Origin: Dama dama
Taxonomy: Eukaryota > Chordata > Mammalia > Artiodactyla > Cervidae
Assembly: GCF_033118175.1 (NCBI RefSeq)
Contig: NC_083692.1
Coordinates: forward strand, 15,448,001 to 15,512,000
DNA: 64,000 bases
Direction: 5' to 3'
Shown: positions 11,063-23,214 of the stretch, in pieces
Layout: every line of letters begins with the position of its first letter
Position numbering within the stretch: the first letter of the stretch is position 1
Made by a program: the position numbers and the translations under genes
Notes under the pieces: model-generated
What the model saw: only the letters and a program-made list of their open reading frames with translations
Told to the model about the DNA's origin: nothing
The model's database searches: none

Positions 11063-11454
11063 AAACTAAGTCAACAAACTAAGGGACAGTAGTAAACAGT
11101 CACTCTCCTCTCTCCCAGGAAGGGGCCTCAGCAAGTTTATTTAATAGACCTTATCCAATCATTGCAGTACAATAGCTAATGGGAGAGGCGGGTTGCTGAC
11201 CAGTCTTCGAAAGTGACTCTTTTAACAGTTATATCATGCTAAAATATTGACAGAGTTGTTAGCAGTGCACTAGAAGGCCATAGTGGAAGCGTGTGAACAT
11301 CAAGTCGTGAGACACTGCGGGTCCAGGGGTAGCCAGGCTTCCATGGGTTGACTCCCCACAAGCAGCAGCGCTGTGCTCCCCACCAGACTGGCACTCCCTG
11401 GTCATGTCTCTCCCTGCCCTACACCTGCCCCCATCCCCTCCTCCACCCCCCGTT

Positions 11455-11622
11455 CTAAGACCCAGTAGTGACAGAGGATGAGATGGTTGGATGGCATCCC
11501 TGACTGAGTGGACATGAGTCTGAGCAAACTCCAGGAGATAGTGGGCAGGGAAGCCTGGCGTGCTGCAGTCCATGGGGTCGCAAAGAGTTGGACACAACTG
11601 AGCAACTGAACAACAGCAGAGT
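11455..11622 (+). mobile_element. BovB LINE 3' end
   Basis: The sense tail 'gatgagatggttggatggca ... gcctggcgtgctgcagtcc ... caactgagcaactgaac' is typical of 5'-truncated BovB. Confidence 0.9.
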
Positions 11623-11754
11623 GCCATCAAAACTCGAAGTGATCTCACACTATACATTCTGCTAAAATCTGCCTTCACTCACCACCCATTCATTTATTTA
11701 TTCATTCCAGGGACAGGAAGTCTTTGGGATTACCTATCATGCAATAGCAACAGT

Positions 11755-11870
11755 GCATCAAGGGCCAGGCTCTGGTCCTGGCTCAGCTGTTGGTGTGCTG
11801 TGCAATCTTGGGTAACTTGCTTGATGTCTCTGTCTTTGTTTTTCCTTCTCATCTGTTATCCTGAGAGGGG
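11755..11870 (+). repeat. MIR fragment
   Basis: The order 'ggctctggtcctggctcagc', 'gtgcaatcttgggtaacttg' then 'tgtctctgtc' is that of a MIR core. Confidence 0.6.
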
Positions 11871-11984
11871 AGGGCTAGTTGGGGTGTAATGCCCCTCGGG
11901 CCCTGACATTTCTATTCCTCTCTTTTAGGATAAAGGCTGGTGGGAACAAAGATAAACCAGGTAAGGACAAAAGTAGTGTTTAAG

Positions 11985-12175
11985 ACCTCTAGCTGCCTGG
12001 ATTCGCATCCCAGTTGGGCCATCTAAATATGGGACTTAAACTCTCTGAACTTCTTTCTTTGCGTATGCAAAATGAGGGGAATGATAATAACAACCTTAAG
12101 AGGCAGTTGTGAGGATTAAGTGAGCTATTGTACACAGAGTAAATGTTTAGCGAATATTAGTTGTTGTTGCTTTTG
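11985..12175 (+). repeat. MIR
   Basis: 'gcatcccagttgggcca', 'acttaaactctctgaacttc' and 'gaggattaagtgagc' occur in MIR order. Confidence 0.75.
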
Positions 12176-12397
12176 CTGCTGTTGTTCGGATACTGGTGGG
12201 AGAGAGTAAAACCTGGACACTGCAGCCTGTTCTCTGTCTGTGCTTCCTCCTTACAGAACTGGTGTCTGACCCCAGGGTGAAAGGAGTAAGCCTCTTAAGT
12301 ATGCCGGTAATAGATGTTCCTTTAGAAAGATCCCATGTTAAGGGGAAAGAACATGGTTTTTGGATCTAGTTGAACCTTGGTTCAAAACTGGGCTCTG

Positions 12398-12556
12398 CGG
12401 GCTCCCCTGGTGGTCCAGTGGCTAAGACTCTGATCTCTCAATGCTAGGGCCCTGGGTTTGATCCCTGGTTGGGGAACTAGATCCCATATGTCACAACTAA
12501 GACCCTGTGCAGCCAAATAAGTAAATAAAAATAAATACTTTAAAAAAAAAACAAAA
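12398..12556 (+). mobile_element. tRNA-Glu-derived SINE
   Basis: The head 'ctcccctggtggtccagtgg', the B-box-like 'gggtttgatccctgg' and an 'aataaaaataaat' A-rich tail are present. Confidence 0.9.
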
Positions 12557-12562
12557 CTGGCC

Positions 12563-12890
12563 TCTGGGCTCCCCTGGTGGCTCAGTGATAAAGAATTCAC
12601 CTGCCAATGCATGAGTCTCCGGTTCCATCCCTGATCCAGGAGGATCCCACATGCCTCAGAGCAACGAAGCCGCGACTATTGAGCCTGTGGCTCTAGAGCC
12701 CAGGAGCTGACCTCCTGAAGACTGCACGCCCCAGAGCCTATGCTCTGCAACAAGAGAAGCCACCACGATGAGAAGCCCACGCACCGCAACTAGAGAGTAG
12801 CTTCTGCTCACTACAACAAGAACAAAACCCACACCGCAGTGATGACCCAGCACAGCCAAAAATAAAAATAAATAAAACTTTTTAAAAAAC
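12563..12890 (+). mobile_element. CHR-2-type SINE
   Basis: Head 'ggctcccctggtggctcagt', repeated 'gagcc' and 'caacaagagaagccacc' phrases, and the tail 'gcacagccaaaaataaaaat'. It directly follows another SINE of the same kind. Confidence 0.9.
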
Positions 12891-14510
12891 TGGACTCTGC
12901 TTGTTACTAGCTGTGTGACTTTGTACTAGTTATTTAACCACTCCAAGGTTAATTTTCACATCTGTAAAATGAGTATCATAATGCAAATAAAAGGAGTCCA
13001 ATAATAGAATCTACCACATAGAGTCCACATGGAATTCCAACTGAGCTATTTCAAATCCTAAAAGATGATGCTGTGAAAGTGCTGCACTTGATATGCCAGC
13101 AAATATGGAAAACTCAGCAGTGGCCACAGGACTGGAAAAGGTCAGTTTTCACATTTCAATCCCAAAGAAAGGCAATGCCAAAGAATGTTCAAACTACTGC
13201 ACAATTGCACTCACTTCACACCCTAGCAAAGTAATGCTCAAAATTCTCCAAGCCAGGCTTCCACAGTACGTGAACCAAGAACTTCCAGATGCTCAAGCTG
13301 GATTTAGAAAAGGCAGAGGAACCAGAGATCAAATTGCCAACATCCATTGAATCATAGAAAAAAAAAAAGAGAGAATTCCAGATTAACATCTGTTGTTGTT
13401 TCATTGACAACGCTAAAGACTTTGGCTGTGTGGATCACAACAAGCTGTGGAAAATTCTTAAAGAGATGGGAATACCATACCACCTTACCTGCCTCCTGCA
13501 AAACCTGTATGCAGATCAAGAAACAACAGTTAGAACCAGACATGGAACAATGGACTGGTTCCGAATTGGGAAAGGAGTACGTAAAGGCTGTATATTGTCA
13601 CCCTGCTTATTTAACTTATATGCAGAGTACATCATGTGAAAAGCCAGAATCAAGACTGCCAGGAGAAATATCAATAACTTCAGATATGCAGATGACACCA
13701 CCCTTACAGCAGAAAGCAAAGAGGAACTAAAGAGCCTCTTGATGAAGGTGAAAGAGGAACGTGAAAAAGCCGGCTTAAAACTCAATGTTCCAAAAACTAA
13801 AATCATGGCATCTGGTCCCATCCTTTCATAGCAAATAGATGGGGAAACAATGGAAACAGTGACACACTTTATTTCTTGGGCTCCAAAATCACTGCAGATG
13901 GTGACTGTAGCCATGAAATTAAAAGATGCCTGCTCCTAGGAAGAAAATCTGTTATGAACCCATATAGTGTACTAAAAAGCAGAGACATTACTTTGCCAAC
14001 AAAGGTCCATTTAGTTAAAGCTATGGTTTTTCCAGTAGTCATGTATGGATGTGAGAGTTGGACCATAAAGAAAGCTGAGCACTGAAGAATTGATGCTTTT
14101 GAACTATAGTGTTGGAGATGACTCCGGAGAGTCCCTTGGACTGCAAGGAGATCAAGCCAGTCAATCCTGAAAGAAATCAATCCTGAATATTCATTAGAAG
14201 GACTGACAGTGAAGCTTCAATATTTTGGCCACCTAATGTGAAGAACTGACTTTTTGAAAAGACCCTGATGCTGGGAAAGACTGAAGGCAGGAGGAGAAGG
14301 GGGCAATGAGGATGAGACGGTTGGATGGCATCACTGGCTGAATGGACATAAGTTTGAGCAAGTTCCAGGAGGTAGTGAAGGACAGGGAAGCGTGGTGTGC
14401 TGCAGCCCATGGGGTCAAAGAGTTGGACACAGCTGAGCACCTGAACAATAATGTAGAGTCACTATGACTATAAAATGCATGTAAAGTATTTAACTTAGTT
14501 TTTCATAAAC
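12890..14510 (+). repeat. MIR split by the BovB insertion
   Basis: The MIR 5' portion (12890-13017: 'gctgtgtgactttgtactag', 'cacatctgtaaaatgagtat') and the short 3' portion (14457-14510: 'gcatgtaaagtatttaactt') flank the BovB. Confidence 0.65.
13018..14456 (+). pseudogene. BovB (RTE) LINE, 5'-truncated, with a dead reverse transcriptase
   Basis: This carries the 3' 1.4 kb of a BovB element. Translated pieces show the RT core: a 'PKKGN' entry region, a 'QAGFRKGRGTRDQIAN' block, 'GCILSPCLFNLYAEYIM', the YADD active-site box (13685-13696) and the distal 'LGSKITADGDC' region. They fall in at least two frames with internal stops, so the element is inactive. The endonuclease half is missing. The BovB 3' tail ends at 14456. 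'TAGAGTC' before and after it is a probable target-site duplication inside a MIR. Confidence 0.93.
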
Positions 14511-15515
14511 AGAAGATTCCCAGTCAATGTTAATCTCTCCCTTCCAGGAAGGACCTAGATAGAATGGAGGGGAGACCTTAGCACTGAAATTTCTAGGTGT
14601 CCTTGACTGAGTGTCTTGTGAGGACACTGAGTTGTGGGTGTTCTAGTCCAGACCCAGAGCAGCAGCAGCAGCAGCAGCTCTCCAACCCCCTATGCCAGGA
14701 TGCCATCCATACAGAACCTGGGAACCAGCCTCCCTGGATGAGCCATATCCCTGAACATGCCCTCTACTGGGAACTGAGGCCAGAACGGGAGGCTAGAAGC
14801 AGGTCTTGAACATGGGGCTCAGGAGTTTAGGCTTTACTTAGTAGGCAAAGGGAGCCATGGAAAGTTTTTGAACAGCAGCTACGGGATAAAATTGTTGAGC
14901 CAATACCAACCCTCTCCAGTTCCTGGGGGCAAGGCCTGATAAGCGTCAAGTATGTACAATACAGGGAGATACAGAAGAGGAGGGAGAACCCATGGGAGTA
15001 CCAGGTGGGCTATATGGTGGGACAACCAAAGAGACGACCCCATGTCCCAAACAACTGAACGCCAACAACCTAGACGAGTGTCAGGCTGGTAGAAGGTGCT
15101 TTCTAAAGGTGTGAAGGTGTGTGGGAATGAATAGCTGAGGCTTTCGTGAATAGCTGTGGCCTTGAGAATCTTCCAAAGGAAAGTTGCCTTTGGGTGCTGG
15201 CCTGTGGGCGCTGAGAACATTTTCATGTTCTCACTCATGTGGACTGAGGTGGGAGATCTCTGAAAGATGATGAGAGTTCTTTGAGACTGCTTTCTTAACT
15301 TCCAGTGTCAAAGACCCAAAATGCATCTGAGCAACCCAAACAGATAGAACTGTTAGCTGTCCAAATCAGATGCTTTATCTGCAGGAGAGTACCTCATGTC
15401 TTCAGTGACAGCCCACCTACATTTACTCTACACAGTTTCACAGATTCATGGTGGCAGAAACTACTAAGTGTCCACTTATGTCCTTTCTTTCCCTCTTTCT
15501 TTTAGCAGTAGAGCT
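14511..15515. other. Intergenic sequence
   Basis: No gene is visible. 14810-14890 ('ggagtttaggctttactta', 'gagccatggaaagtttttga') resembles an old dispersed repeat that I cannot name safely. Confidence 0.45.
14650..14680 (+). repeat. Short CAG repeat
   Basis: About six uninterrupted CAG units. The surrounding frame is not a recognised gene. Confidence 0.85.
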
Positions 15516-15960
15516 TCCAAGGTTAAAACCTGGATACATGGCTATCCTGTTAGAGACTACATATCCCAGCCTCCCTTGCAGCCAGCTGCAGCAATGGGAC
15601 TAAGTTATAGCCAATGGAATGTGAGTGGAAGTGATCTGTTTCATTTCTGGGCCACATTCTTAAAAGGAAGTTGCCTGCTCTCCACTCCTGTTTCCCCTTG
15701 TGCAGACTGGACCATGGATGTGGGAATGGAAATGGGGGCATCTCTGATGATGCTGGCAAGGACAGCACCCTAAGGTTGGCCAATCAAGAAGACCTTAAGA
15801 ACCTGAGTTTCATGATGACCTGGAAGAGAAGAGCCCTGGACCATTGACATCTTGGTCTCTGTGACAACAGCTAGACCAAGAGCCTTGCTGATAAATCTGA
15901 TCAGTTTCCCAGTTTTCAAGCCCACAGTAGATAGGGAACAGTATATTGGAAAGAGAAAGG
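15515..15960 (+). repeat. Old LTR-like repeat, family uncertain (copy 1 of 3)
   Basis: 'actacatatcccagcctccc', 'ttgcagccagctgcagcaat', 'agccaatggaatgtgagtgg' and a later 'cctggaccattgac' match, at low identity, the order seen at 34805 and 41690. Confidence 0.5.
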
Positions 15961-16385
15961 TTTCATGAAACTGAAAGCACAGTGAAATTAGCAAAAGCCT
16001 AGAGTGAAAGGAGACAGAATAGCTGTAAAATAAACTCAGAGTTTGGGGTCATTTAGTTCAGGATCATGCCCAGAAGCCTTGGGGGCCCTGTTGTATTACA
16101 GGATAATGTTGGAAATGCTCACAATAACAATCTTGAATCATTAAGAGAAAGTTAATTGTGACAGAATATTTTATATTGAAAGGAAAGCAATTATGTGATG
16201 TGTTTTAAAAGTATATATGATTGAAAATAGTTAACATAAAGCTTGCATGCTTAAGGATAGAAACCTTCAGCATCCATTCAACATAATACCTTTCCTGATG
16301 CGCCAGAAAGTAGAGGTTTTGGTTCACTGATATTTACCTTCTTCCTTCTTAAAAGGATCTTAAATTCTTTTAAGATCAGCTTGTA
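15960..16385. other. AT-rich intergenic sequence
   Basis: No reading frame, RNA gene or nameable repeat. Confidence 0.5.
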
Positions 16386-16533
16386 GGGACTAGCCTGGTG
16401 GTCCAGTGGCCAGGGTTCCACCCCTGGTCAGGGAACTCAATCCCACATGCCACAACTAAGAGTTTGCATCCCTCCAATAAAGCCCCTGTGTGCTACAATT
16501 AAGATCCAGTGCAGCCAAATAAATAAATATTTT
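16386..16533 (+). mobile_element. tRNA-Glu-derived SINE, internally shortened
   Basis: The head 'gggactagcctggtggtcca' passes directly to 'ccacccctggtcagggaact', so part of the tRNA-like region is missing. The tail is 'cagccaaataaataaatatt'. Confidence 0.85.
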
Positions 16534-17388
16534 TCCTTTTTCTTTTCTATTCTTTTCCTTTCTATTCCTAGTACCTGGCACAATGCTGAATCAAATAAAT
16601 ATTCCTTCATTGCTAAGGGGGTGAAATCTGTGTTACCTTAGATTCCAGAGCTTAGTGTTTCCATGAGCTGATGTGGACTATTGAGCAGTGAAGTTGCCTG
16701 AGGCCCCCAAATACCCTGGTGGAGAGCTGCAGGGGCACAGTCCTCTTAGCCAAGAGAGTTAAGAGCCCATGTTGACCCTGCTCCTGTTGTCTAGAAATCA
16801 TTTCCTCAGAAACACTCTCTTGAACTCACAAGGCCAACATGCTCAGGATTTTCATTGCAGAACTGGTTGTAATTCCAAAACCAAATACAACTGAACACAG
16901 TCTACACAACAGGGCATGGCCTTTCTACACTGTCCAGATGAGATGTTCAGGAAAACTCAAAATGAGAGGGAAAAGTGGGAGGCCCAGGAAAGTTAGCTCG
17001 GTGTGCTCAATATTTGTTTCACATCATTTCCACTCCTAGGATGTTAGGTTTCAAGACAGCAGAGCTACACTATTGTCCCCATCACCCCAAGGCTGGCGCT
17101 GGGTAAGATTGCTAAGCAGCCTGTAAGAAGGTGGGTGATGGGTCTGAAAGTAATGATCTTGAAAGTCTGCAGATTTTGCTATATGATCCAGAAGTAAACG
17201 TAGCCACTGATCGGGACAGTGCTTTCAAGGCAGAACTACATCATTATTAACACCTTAAGTGATAACGCAGATACTGTAGGGTATCCCCTGCCCCCAAGAG
17301 CCCAATCAAGAATCTGCAAGAAAGTGGGTCTATTTTGGGAGCTCAGACTTCTGTCACAACACCGTCTTATCTGTCTTTCTAGCCAACT
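16533..17388. other. Intergenic sequence
   Basis: Mostly unique sequence with no exon or named repeat identified. Confidence 0.45.
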
Positions 17389-17588
17389 CATTTGAAAAGA
17401 CCCTGATGCTAGGAAAGATTGAGGACAGAAATAGAAGGGGGCAACAGAAGATGAGATGGTTGGATGGCATCATCAACTCAATGGACATGAGTCTGGGCAA
17501 ACTCTGGGAGATAGTGAAGGACAAGGAAGCCTGGCGTTCTGCAGTCCATGGGGTTGCAAAGAGTCGGACACGGCCGAGTGACTGAACA
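17388..17588 (+). mobile_element. BovB LINE 3' end
   Basis: 'ttgaaaagaccctgatgcta', 'gatgagatggttggatggca' and 'aagcctggcgttctgcagtc' in sense order. Confidence 0.92.
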
Positions 17589-18590
17589 CCAACAATAACA
17601 ATAGGAATTTGATTTCCTGTTCAGAAGGTAGGAGAGCAACGTATTGGGATGGAAAACTATTTTCCTGTCCTCTGTCTAGTCAGACATGGGGCTGTGGATT
17701 TCAAGAGACACACAGCACAGATCCCTCACTGGAAGCAGCACTTCCCAGGATGGTGGGGCCAGAGTGGAGAAGTCAGAGCCGTCTAACCATGTGGTCCTCA
17801 GGGCAGAGAATCCAGGCCTCCCCTCTGCTGGGACAGCCCTGACCTCCCTGCCCTCCCTTACCCTGGCCTCAGACTGGGTCCCCACTCACCAAGGCCCCAC
17901 CAGGTAGATGCTCAGCTCGCAGCAGCCTCTTTGACTGGCACTTCTGTCCTGGGAGAGGGGAAAGTCAGGACTAGTTGGGGTGGAGGGGGAGGTCTCTGTC
18001 ATTCAGCACACACAGCCACTACCAATGATCAATATTGGAAACTGCCGGTGGGTGAGGTCAGAGGCGGATGCTGGTGACATCACAAAGGAAACACCCCTGT
18101 CATGACGGAACTCTGGACACATGTCGGAGAGGGAGCACTTCTCTAACTAGAAATGAGCTAAACTGAACATTTCCAGGGCAGATTTGGAGGTCTGAAGCCT
18201 GCACAACCTCGCCTCCATCCTATCTTAAGCCTAGCTGATGCCCTGTAGGATGAAGTCCTGAAAGAATACTTGGAAACTATATTATCAGTGGTAAGCATGC
18301 TGTAATATCTACTGAAGTAGAAATATAATGTGTACTTGAAACATATAATATTATAAACTAATGTTACCTCAATAAGAAATTAATTAAATACTTGGGTCCT
18401 CATATTGATATTTATTGAGGCTAGAGACCATCCCCCACTCCCACCCTGAGTGGATCCTCAAGGGGCAGAAATATGGGTTTCTTATGGGATTTCTTCTGGG
18501 CTGCAAAGTGAGGGTCCCATCGCCATGCCCAGGCTCGTGAAAGCAGCTCTGTTGGCCTCTGGGGGTTGGCATCAGTTTCTGGTAATGAAC
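17589..18590. other. Intergenic sequence
   Basis: About 1 kb without a nameable repeat or exon. Two overlapping opposite frames of about 70 codons at 17609-17907 look like chance. Confidence 0.45.
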
Positions 18591-20110
18591 ATGTTCTTTG
18601 TTTTATAACCTGCATTAACTTTGTGAAATACAGTACACAATTAGAGAAGTACATATAAAATAGAAATGAGCACTGTAATGAATAATCATAAAGCAAACAC
18701 TTATGTAACCACTACCCAAGTCAAGAAATAGAACATTATACCAGACATTTCTCTGCATTGCCGCCCAATCACACCCTTCTCCTCTATCTGCCCTCCACCC
18801 AGAGATAGGCCCCTCTTGACCTTAATAGCAACCTTCACTTCCTTTCCTTTATACTTTTGCCACCTGATTATTCATCCCTAATCAATAGAGTTTGGTTGGG
18901 TCTCTTTTTTAAGTGGATATTAATGAAATTTACTGTATATACACTTAGAATCTGTTATGTATATACTTATATTTGTTGGGCTTTTATGCAACATTGTATT
19001 TTTTAAGATTTATTCATGGGATCCCTCAGAAATGCTGCCATGTAAAGACATTTTAAAAATAGTTTTATTTATGTATTTATTTTATTTTTGGCTGCGCAGG
19101 ATCTTCATTGCTGTGCACAGGCTTTTCCTGGCTGCAGAGAGCAAGGGCCACTCTCTAGTTGCCGTGTGTGGGGGTTTCTCTCTGCAGCGGCTTCTCTCGT
19201 TGCAGAGCGCAGGCTCTAGCGTGCACGCTCAATAGTTGTGGCTCACTGGTTTAGCTGTCCCGTGGCATCTTCCCAGTTCAGGGATCAAAACTGTGTCCCC
19301 TGCCTTGGCAGGCACATTCTTAGTCACTGGACCACCAGGGAAGATTAACATTGCATTTTAAACGTTCATTCAAGTTGTGGCGTGCAGTTGCTTATTCATT
19401 GTTATTGCTGTGTGGTACTCCTTAGTTTGACTCCGCCATCATTAATTTATCCCGTTTGTTGGAAATTTCTATTGTCAGGTTGTTTTCCAAAACAATGCCA
19501 CTACGCCTGGTACACATGTCCTGGAGTTTCTGTAGACCAAAAGTAAAGTTGAGGGAATGATCATCCACTTTGGGGGTGCGTGTCTTCAGCTGTACTAACT
19601 AATGCTGTTTCCAAAGTAGGGTTGTATCAATGTGTGCCTCTGCCAGCAGTGGGCGAAGAGTTTCTGATGGTCTACATCCTTTCTGATATTTGGCACTGAT
19701 GGTCTTTGTTACTATCCTGGCAGGAGTTTTAGTAGTGTCTCATGTGGTTTCAGTATGCATTTCATGAATTATTGAGATGAGGTATATGATCAAAAATGTA
19801 TTGACCATTTGGAGTTCCTTTTCTGGAGATATTTGTTCAAATCTTTCACCTATTTTTTTTTAAATTGAGCTGCCTTTCTAACTGATTTGAAAGATGTTAT
19901 AAATAGCCTTGTGATTATCTGCTCCTGTTTTGGGTCTTGCCTTTTCAGTCTATGGTGTTCTCAAGCTAATCAAAGTTTTAAATGTTAATTTAGCAAAATT
20001 TATCTATCTCTTTGTATCATATTTAAGAAATGTTTCCTGATTCTGAGGACAGAGAGACATTTTTCTGTACTGTCTTGTAAAAATTTGAAGGTTCTTTTGC
20101 ATCTTGCATT
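18590..20110 (-). mobile_element. Old L1 relic, with nested CHR-2 SINE
   Basis: Antisense L1 3'-end wording ('gtcaagaaatagaacattat', 'ttcattgttattgctgtgtg', 'gttgtatcaatgtgtgcctc') surrounds the SINE at 19057-19345. Decay is heavy and subfamily unknown. Confidence 0.7.
19057..19345 (-). mobile_element. CHR-2-type SINE
   Basis: It runs in reverse from an A-rich tail ('tatttattttatttttggct') to the head 'ggaccaccagggaag'. Confidence 0.9.
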
Positions 20111-20707
20111 TAAGTCTATACCAACATTCATCAGTGACAATGGCTGAGGAGGTAACTCCAGAAGTTTGTCCCTCCCCAAAGGCAGTGAACAAACTTGCAA
20201 AAAACTATTAGAGTCAACTTTTTTGGAACTCAGGAAACTACCTGAAGGCTTGCAGCACCCAGGAAATGCTTAATCGAGGAAAAAACAGCTGAATCTCAGT
20301 AAGAAAGCTTTATGGTATTTTAAAAATACACAGTTTTTTAGAGTAGTTTTCAGTTCACAGCAAAATTGGGCAGAGATTTTATTTGCCCATGATTCCACAT
20401 ATGCTCAGCCTCTCTACTATCAAAATGTACTTCCATTGATGCATCAGAGTCACACAAAATCCATAATTTATTTTAGGGTTCACTTTTGATGTTGTACAGC
20501 CCAAGTGTTTTGACAAATGCATGCTGACATGTATCCACCATTATAATAACCTCAGAGTAGTTCTATTGCCCTAAAAATCCTCTCTGCTCTGCCTATTCAT
20601 CTCTCTCTCTTTCACCACTGATTCTTTTACTGTGTCCATAATTTTGCCCTTTCCATAATGTCATGTAGTTGGAATAATACAGTAGGTAGCCTTTTCGGAT
20701 GCGTCTT

Positions 20708-20852
20708 TCAATTTCTTATTGTCGTTCAGTTGCTATGTTGTGTCGGCTTCTTTGCAACCCCATGGACTACAGCACGCCAGGCTTCCCTGTCCTTCACTAT
20801 CTCCTGGAATTTGCTCAGACTCATGTCCGTTGAGTTGGTGATGCCATCCACA
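20708..20852 (-). mobile_element. BovB LINE 3' end inside the L1
   Basis: 'attgtcgttcagttgctatg', 'tccttcactatctcctggaa' and 'ttgagttggtgatgccatcc' in antisense order. Confidence 0.92.
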
Positions 20853-21159
20853 CTCTTCTTTCACTTAGTAATATGCATTTAAGTTTCCCACATGTCTTTT
20901 CATGACCTGATAGCTCATTTCTTTTTAGTGCTGAATAATATTTCATTGTTTGAATGTACCTTAGCTCATTTATTCATTCACCTACTGAAGGATATCTTGG
21001 CTATTTCTGAAGGACATTTTGGCAGTTCTGAATAACTGGCAAATATGACCATCCCTGTGCAAGTTTTTGTGTGGACATAGGTTTTCAGTTCATTTGGGTA
21101 AACATTAAGGGGTCCAATTGCTGGATCATTTGGCAATGATATGTTTAGTTTGGTGGTGA

Positions 21160-21347
21160 GTAAGTGAAGTAGCTCAGTCATGTCTGACTCTTTGCAACCA
21201 GATTCCTCCATCCATGGGATTTTCCAGGCAAGAATACTGGAGTGGGTTACCATTTCCTTCTCCAGGAGATCTTCCCAACCCAGGGATTGGACCTGGGTCT
21301 CCCGTATTATAGGAAGACCCTTTACCATCTGAGCCACCAGGGAAGTG
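21160..21347 (-). mobile_element. Bov-tA SINE inside the L1
   Basis: Antisense Bov-A unit and tRNA-like head ending 'ctgagccaccagggaag'. It interrupts the L1 phrase 'tatgtttagtttggtaagaa'. Confidence 0.9.
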
Positions 21348-21999
21348 GTGGTAAGTCCTTAGTTTGGTAAGAAACTGCCAAATTAACTTCTAAAATGGCT
21401 ATACCATTTTTCATTCCCACCTCGATCAATAAGCGTTCCTGTTGCTCCACACCCTTGCCAGCATTTGATTTTGTCAGTGTTCTGGATTTCAGTCATTCCA
21501 GAAGGTGTTTTGTGCTACCCTATTGCTGTCACAATTGGCAATTCTCTAGTGATGTACACTATCGACCATCTTTTCATGTGCTTGTCACAAACTGTATATC
21601 TTTGCTAGTGAGCTGTCTGTTCAGGCCTTTTGCCCACTTTTAAATCCGGCTACTAATTTTCTTCTTTTTGAGTTTTGAAAATTCATTACATATTTTGGAT
21701 AACAGTCCTTTATCAGATATGTCTTTTGCAAATATTTTCCTCCATCTGTGGCTCATCTTCTTGTTATCTTGACAGTGCCTTTCTCAGAGCACACGTTTTT
21801 AATTTAATAAGTCTAGTCTAACAATTCTGTCTTCTACAAATCCCAGCTTTTGGTGTTGTATCCAAAAAGTCATCATGTCAAAGGTCATCTAGCTTCTCTC
21901 CTGTACTATCTTCTAGGAGTTTTACAGTTTTGAATTTTACATTTAGCTCTATGATGCTTTTTGAGTTATTTTTTTGTGAAGGGTATAAACAAATTCTGA

Positions 22000-22340
22000 T
22001 ATAGTTCACCACTAGTAGATCTTTCCTATGACAAATGCTAAAGGGAGTCCTTCAGGCTGCAATGAAAAGATAATAGACAGTAATATGGTTCTGCATGAAG
22101 AAATAAAGAACACAGGAGTTAACTGCCCACATCAATATATAAGCCAGTATTAATATATTTTTGGTTTGTAGTTCCTCTTTTTCCTATATGATTTAAAAGA
22201 TAACCACATAAAGCCAAAATTATAAATCTCGGCACATAATGTATGAAGATGTAATTTGTGACAGTACAGCATAAAGGTGGGTGTAGAGCTATATAGGAAC
22301 AAAGTTTTTGTATGCTACTGAAGCTAAATTGATATTAATC
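22000..22340. other. AT-rich intergenic sequence
   Basis: Nothing nameable; no frame above chance length. Confidence 0.45.
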
Positions 22341-23075
22341 TGCACTGTGCATGGTGTGCTAAGCCCCTTCAGTCCTGTCCAACTCTTTGTGACCCTGTGG
22401 ACTGTAGCCTGCCACGCTCCTCTATCCATGGGATTCTCCAGGAGATAATACTGGTGTGGGTTGCTGTAGTGGGAATTTCTAATAATGTACTTTCACAGCC
22501 TTGAGAAATTTCATAGAAATAGCACCTGGAAAAACAGCATATATCAAAAAACTGTGTTGATGATTATTTTTCAGGTTTTTCTTAGAATAATAGCCTTGTT
22601 ACAGACCCCAAGGCCAGACCCAGAAGAGAGTATGACTGGGATCATGAAAGCATGGACCTTGGAACACTGGGTCGGCGTTAGGTATGAACACTGCCTACGC
22701 ACTTGTTGATTGTTCCCGAGACTATCCCAGAAGGGAATAGTCTGGGGTGAAAACAAGGAGATCTGGACTATATCAATGTAGTGTCTTAGGAAAGACAGAT
22801 CAAAGAAAGTTTCATAGTCTGCAATTAGGAATAAAAGCTGGACTCAGAGTAGACAATGCACCTCAGTCCAATAGAGGCTGTAGGTCCCCTGACCCATTGC
22901 ACCAGTTTTTGTGTTGTTTTAATTCTCGTAGCTCGCTCCTGGACCTTTAAGACAGCAGGTTGCCATGCCCTCTTCCAGGGGATCTTCCTGACCCAGGGAT
23001 CCAACCAAAGTCTCTTAAGTTTCCTGCATTGGCAGGGGGGTTCTTTAGCTCTAGTGACACCTGGGAAGCCCTTAA
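22341..23075 (-). mobile_element. Bov-tA SINE split by a solo LTR
   Basis: The antisense Bov-A part is 22341-22464 and the tRNA-like half is 22958-23075. Removing 22465-22957 and one copy of GGTTGC restores the usual SINE phrase 'gggttgccat'. Confidence 0.9.
22465..22957 (+). mobile_element. Solo LTR of an endogenous retrovirus
   Basis: A 493-bp segment starts TG and ends CA. It is bounded by a perfect 6-bp direct repeat, GGTTGC (22459-22464 and 22958-22963), and lies inside a SINE. An AATAAA at 22830 in its 3' part, followed by T/G-rich sequence, suggests plus orientation (R/U5 to the right). A 6-bp duplication is usual for betaretrovirus-like (class II) elements. No gag, pol or env remains, as expected after LTR-LTR recombination. 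The family was not identified. Confidence 0.8.
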
Positions 23076-23214
23076 TCTGCACTGCTGCTGCTGCACTAGA
23101 TTATTATAAATTAAGATGCTTCAAATTGAGATGTTAGTTGTATTCTTCAGGGCAATCATTAAGAAAATAACTCAAAAATAGACAACAAAAATAAATAACA
23201 AGGAAATTAAAAAC

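Larger units (their letters stand above)
20315..22000 (-). mobile_element. L1M-type LINE 3' portion, with nested BovB and Bov-tA
   Basis: The antisense 3' UTR and ORF2 end run continuously ('cagttcacagcaaaattggg', 'gacatgtatccaccattata', 'ggataacagtcctttatcag', 'tcttctaggagttttacag'). It is broken by a BovB tail (20708-20852) and a Bov-tA (21160-21347). Confidence 0.88.

Noticed and set aside
13093..14085. A functional reverse transcriptase gene
   Set aside because: The BovB fragments are in different frames with stops, and the endonuclease half is absent. It is a dead element.
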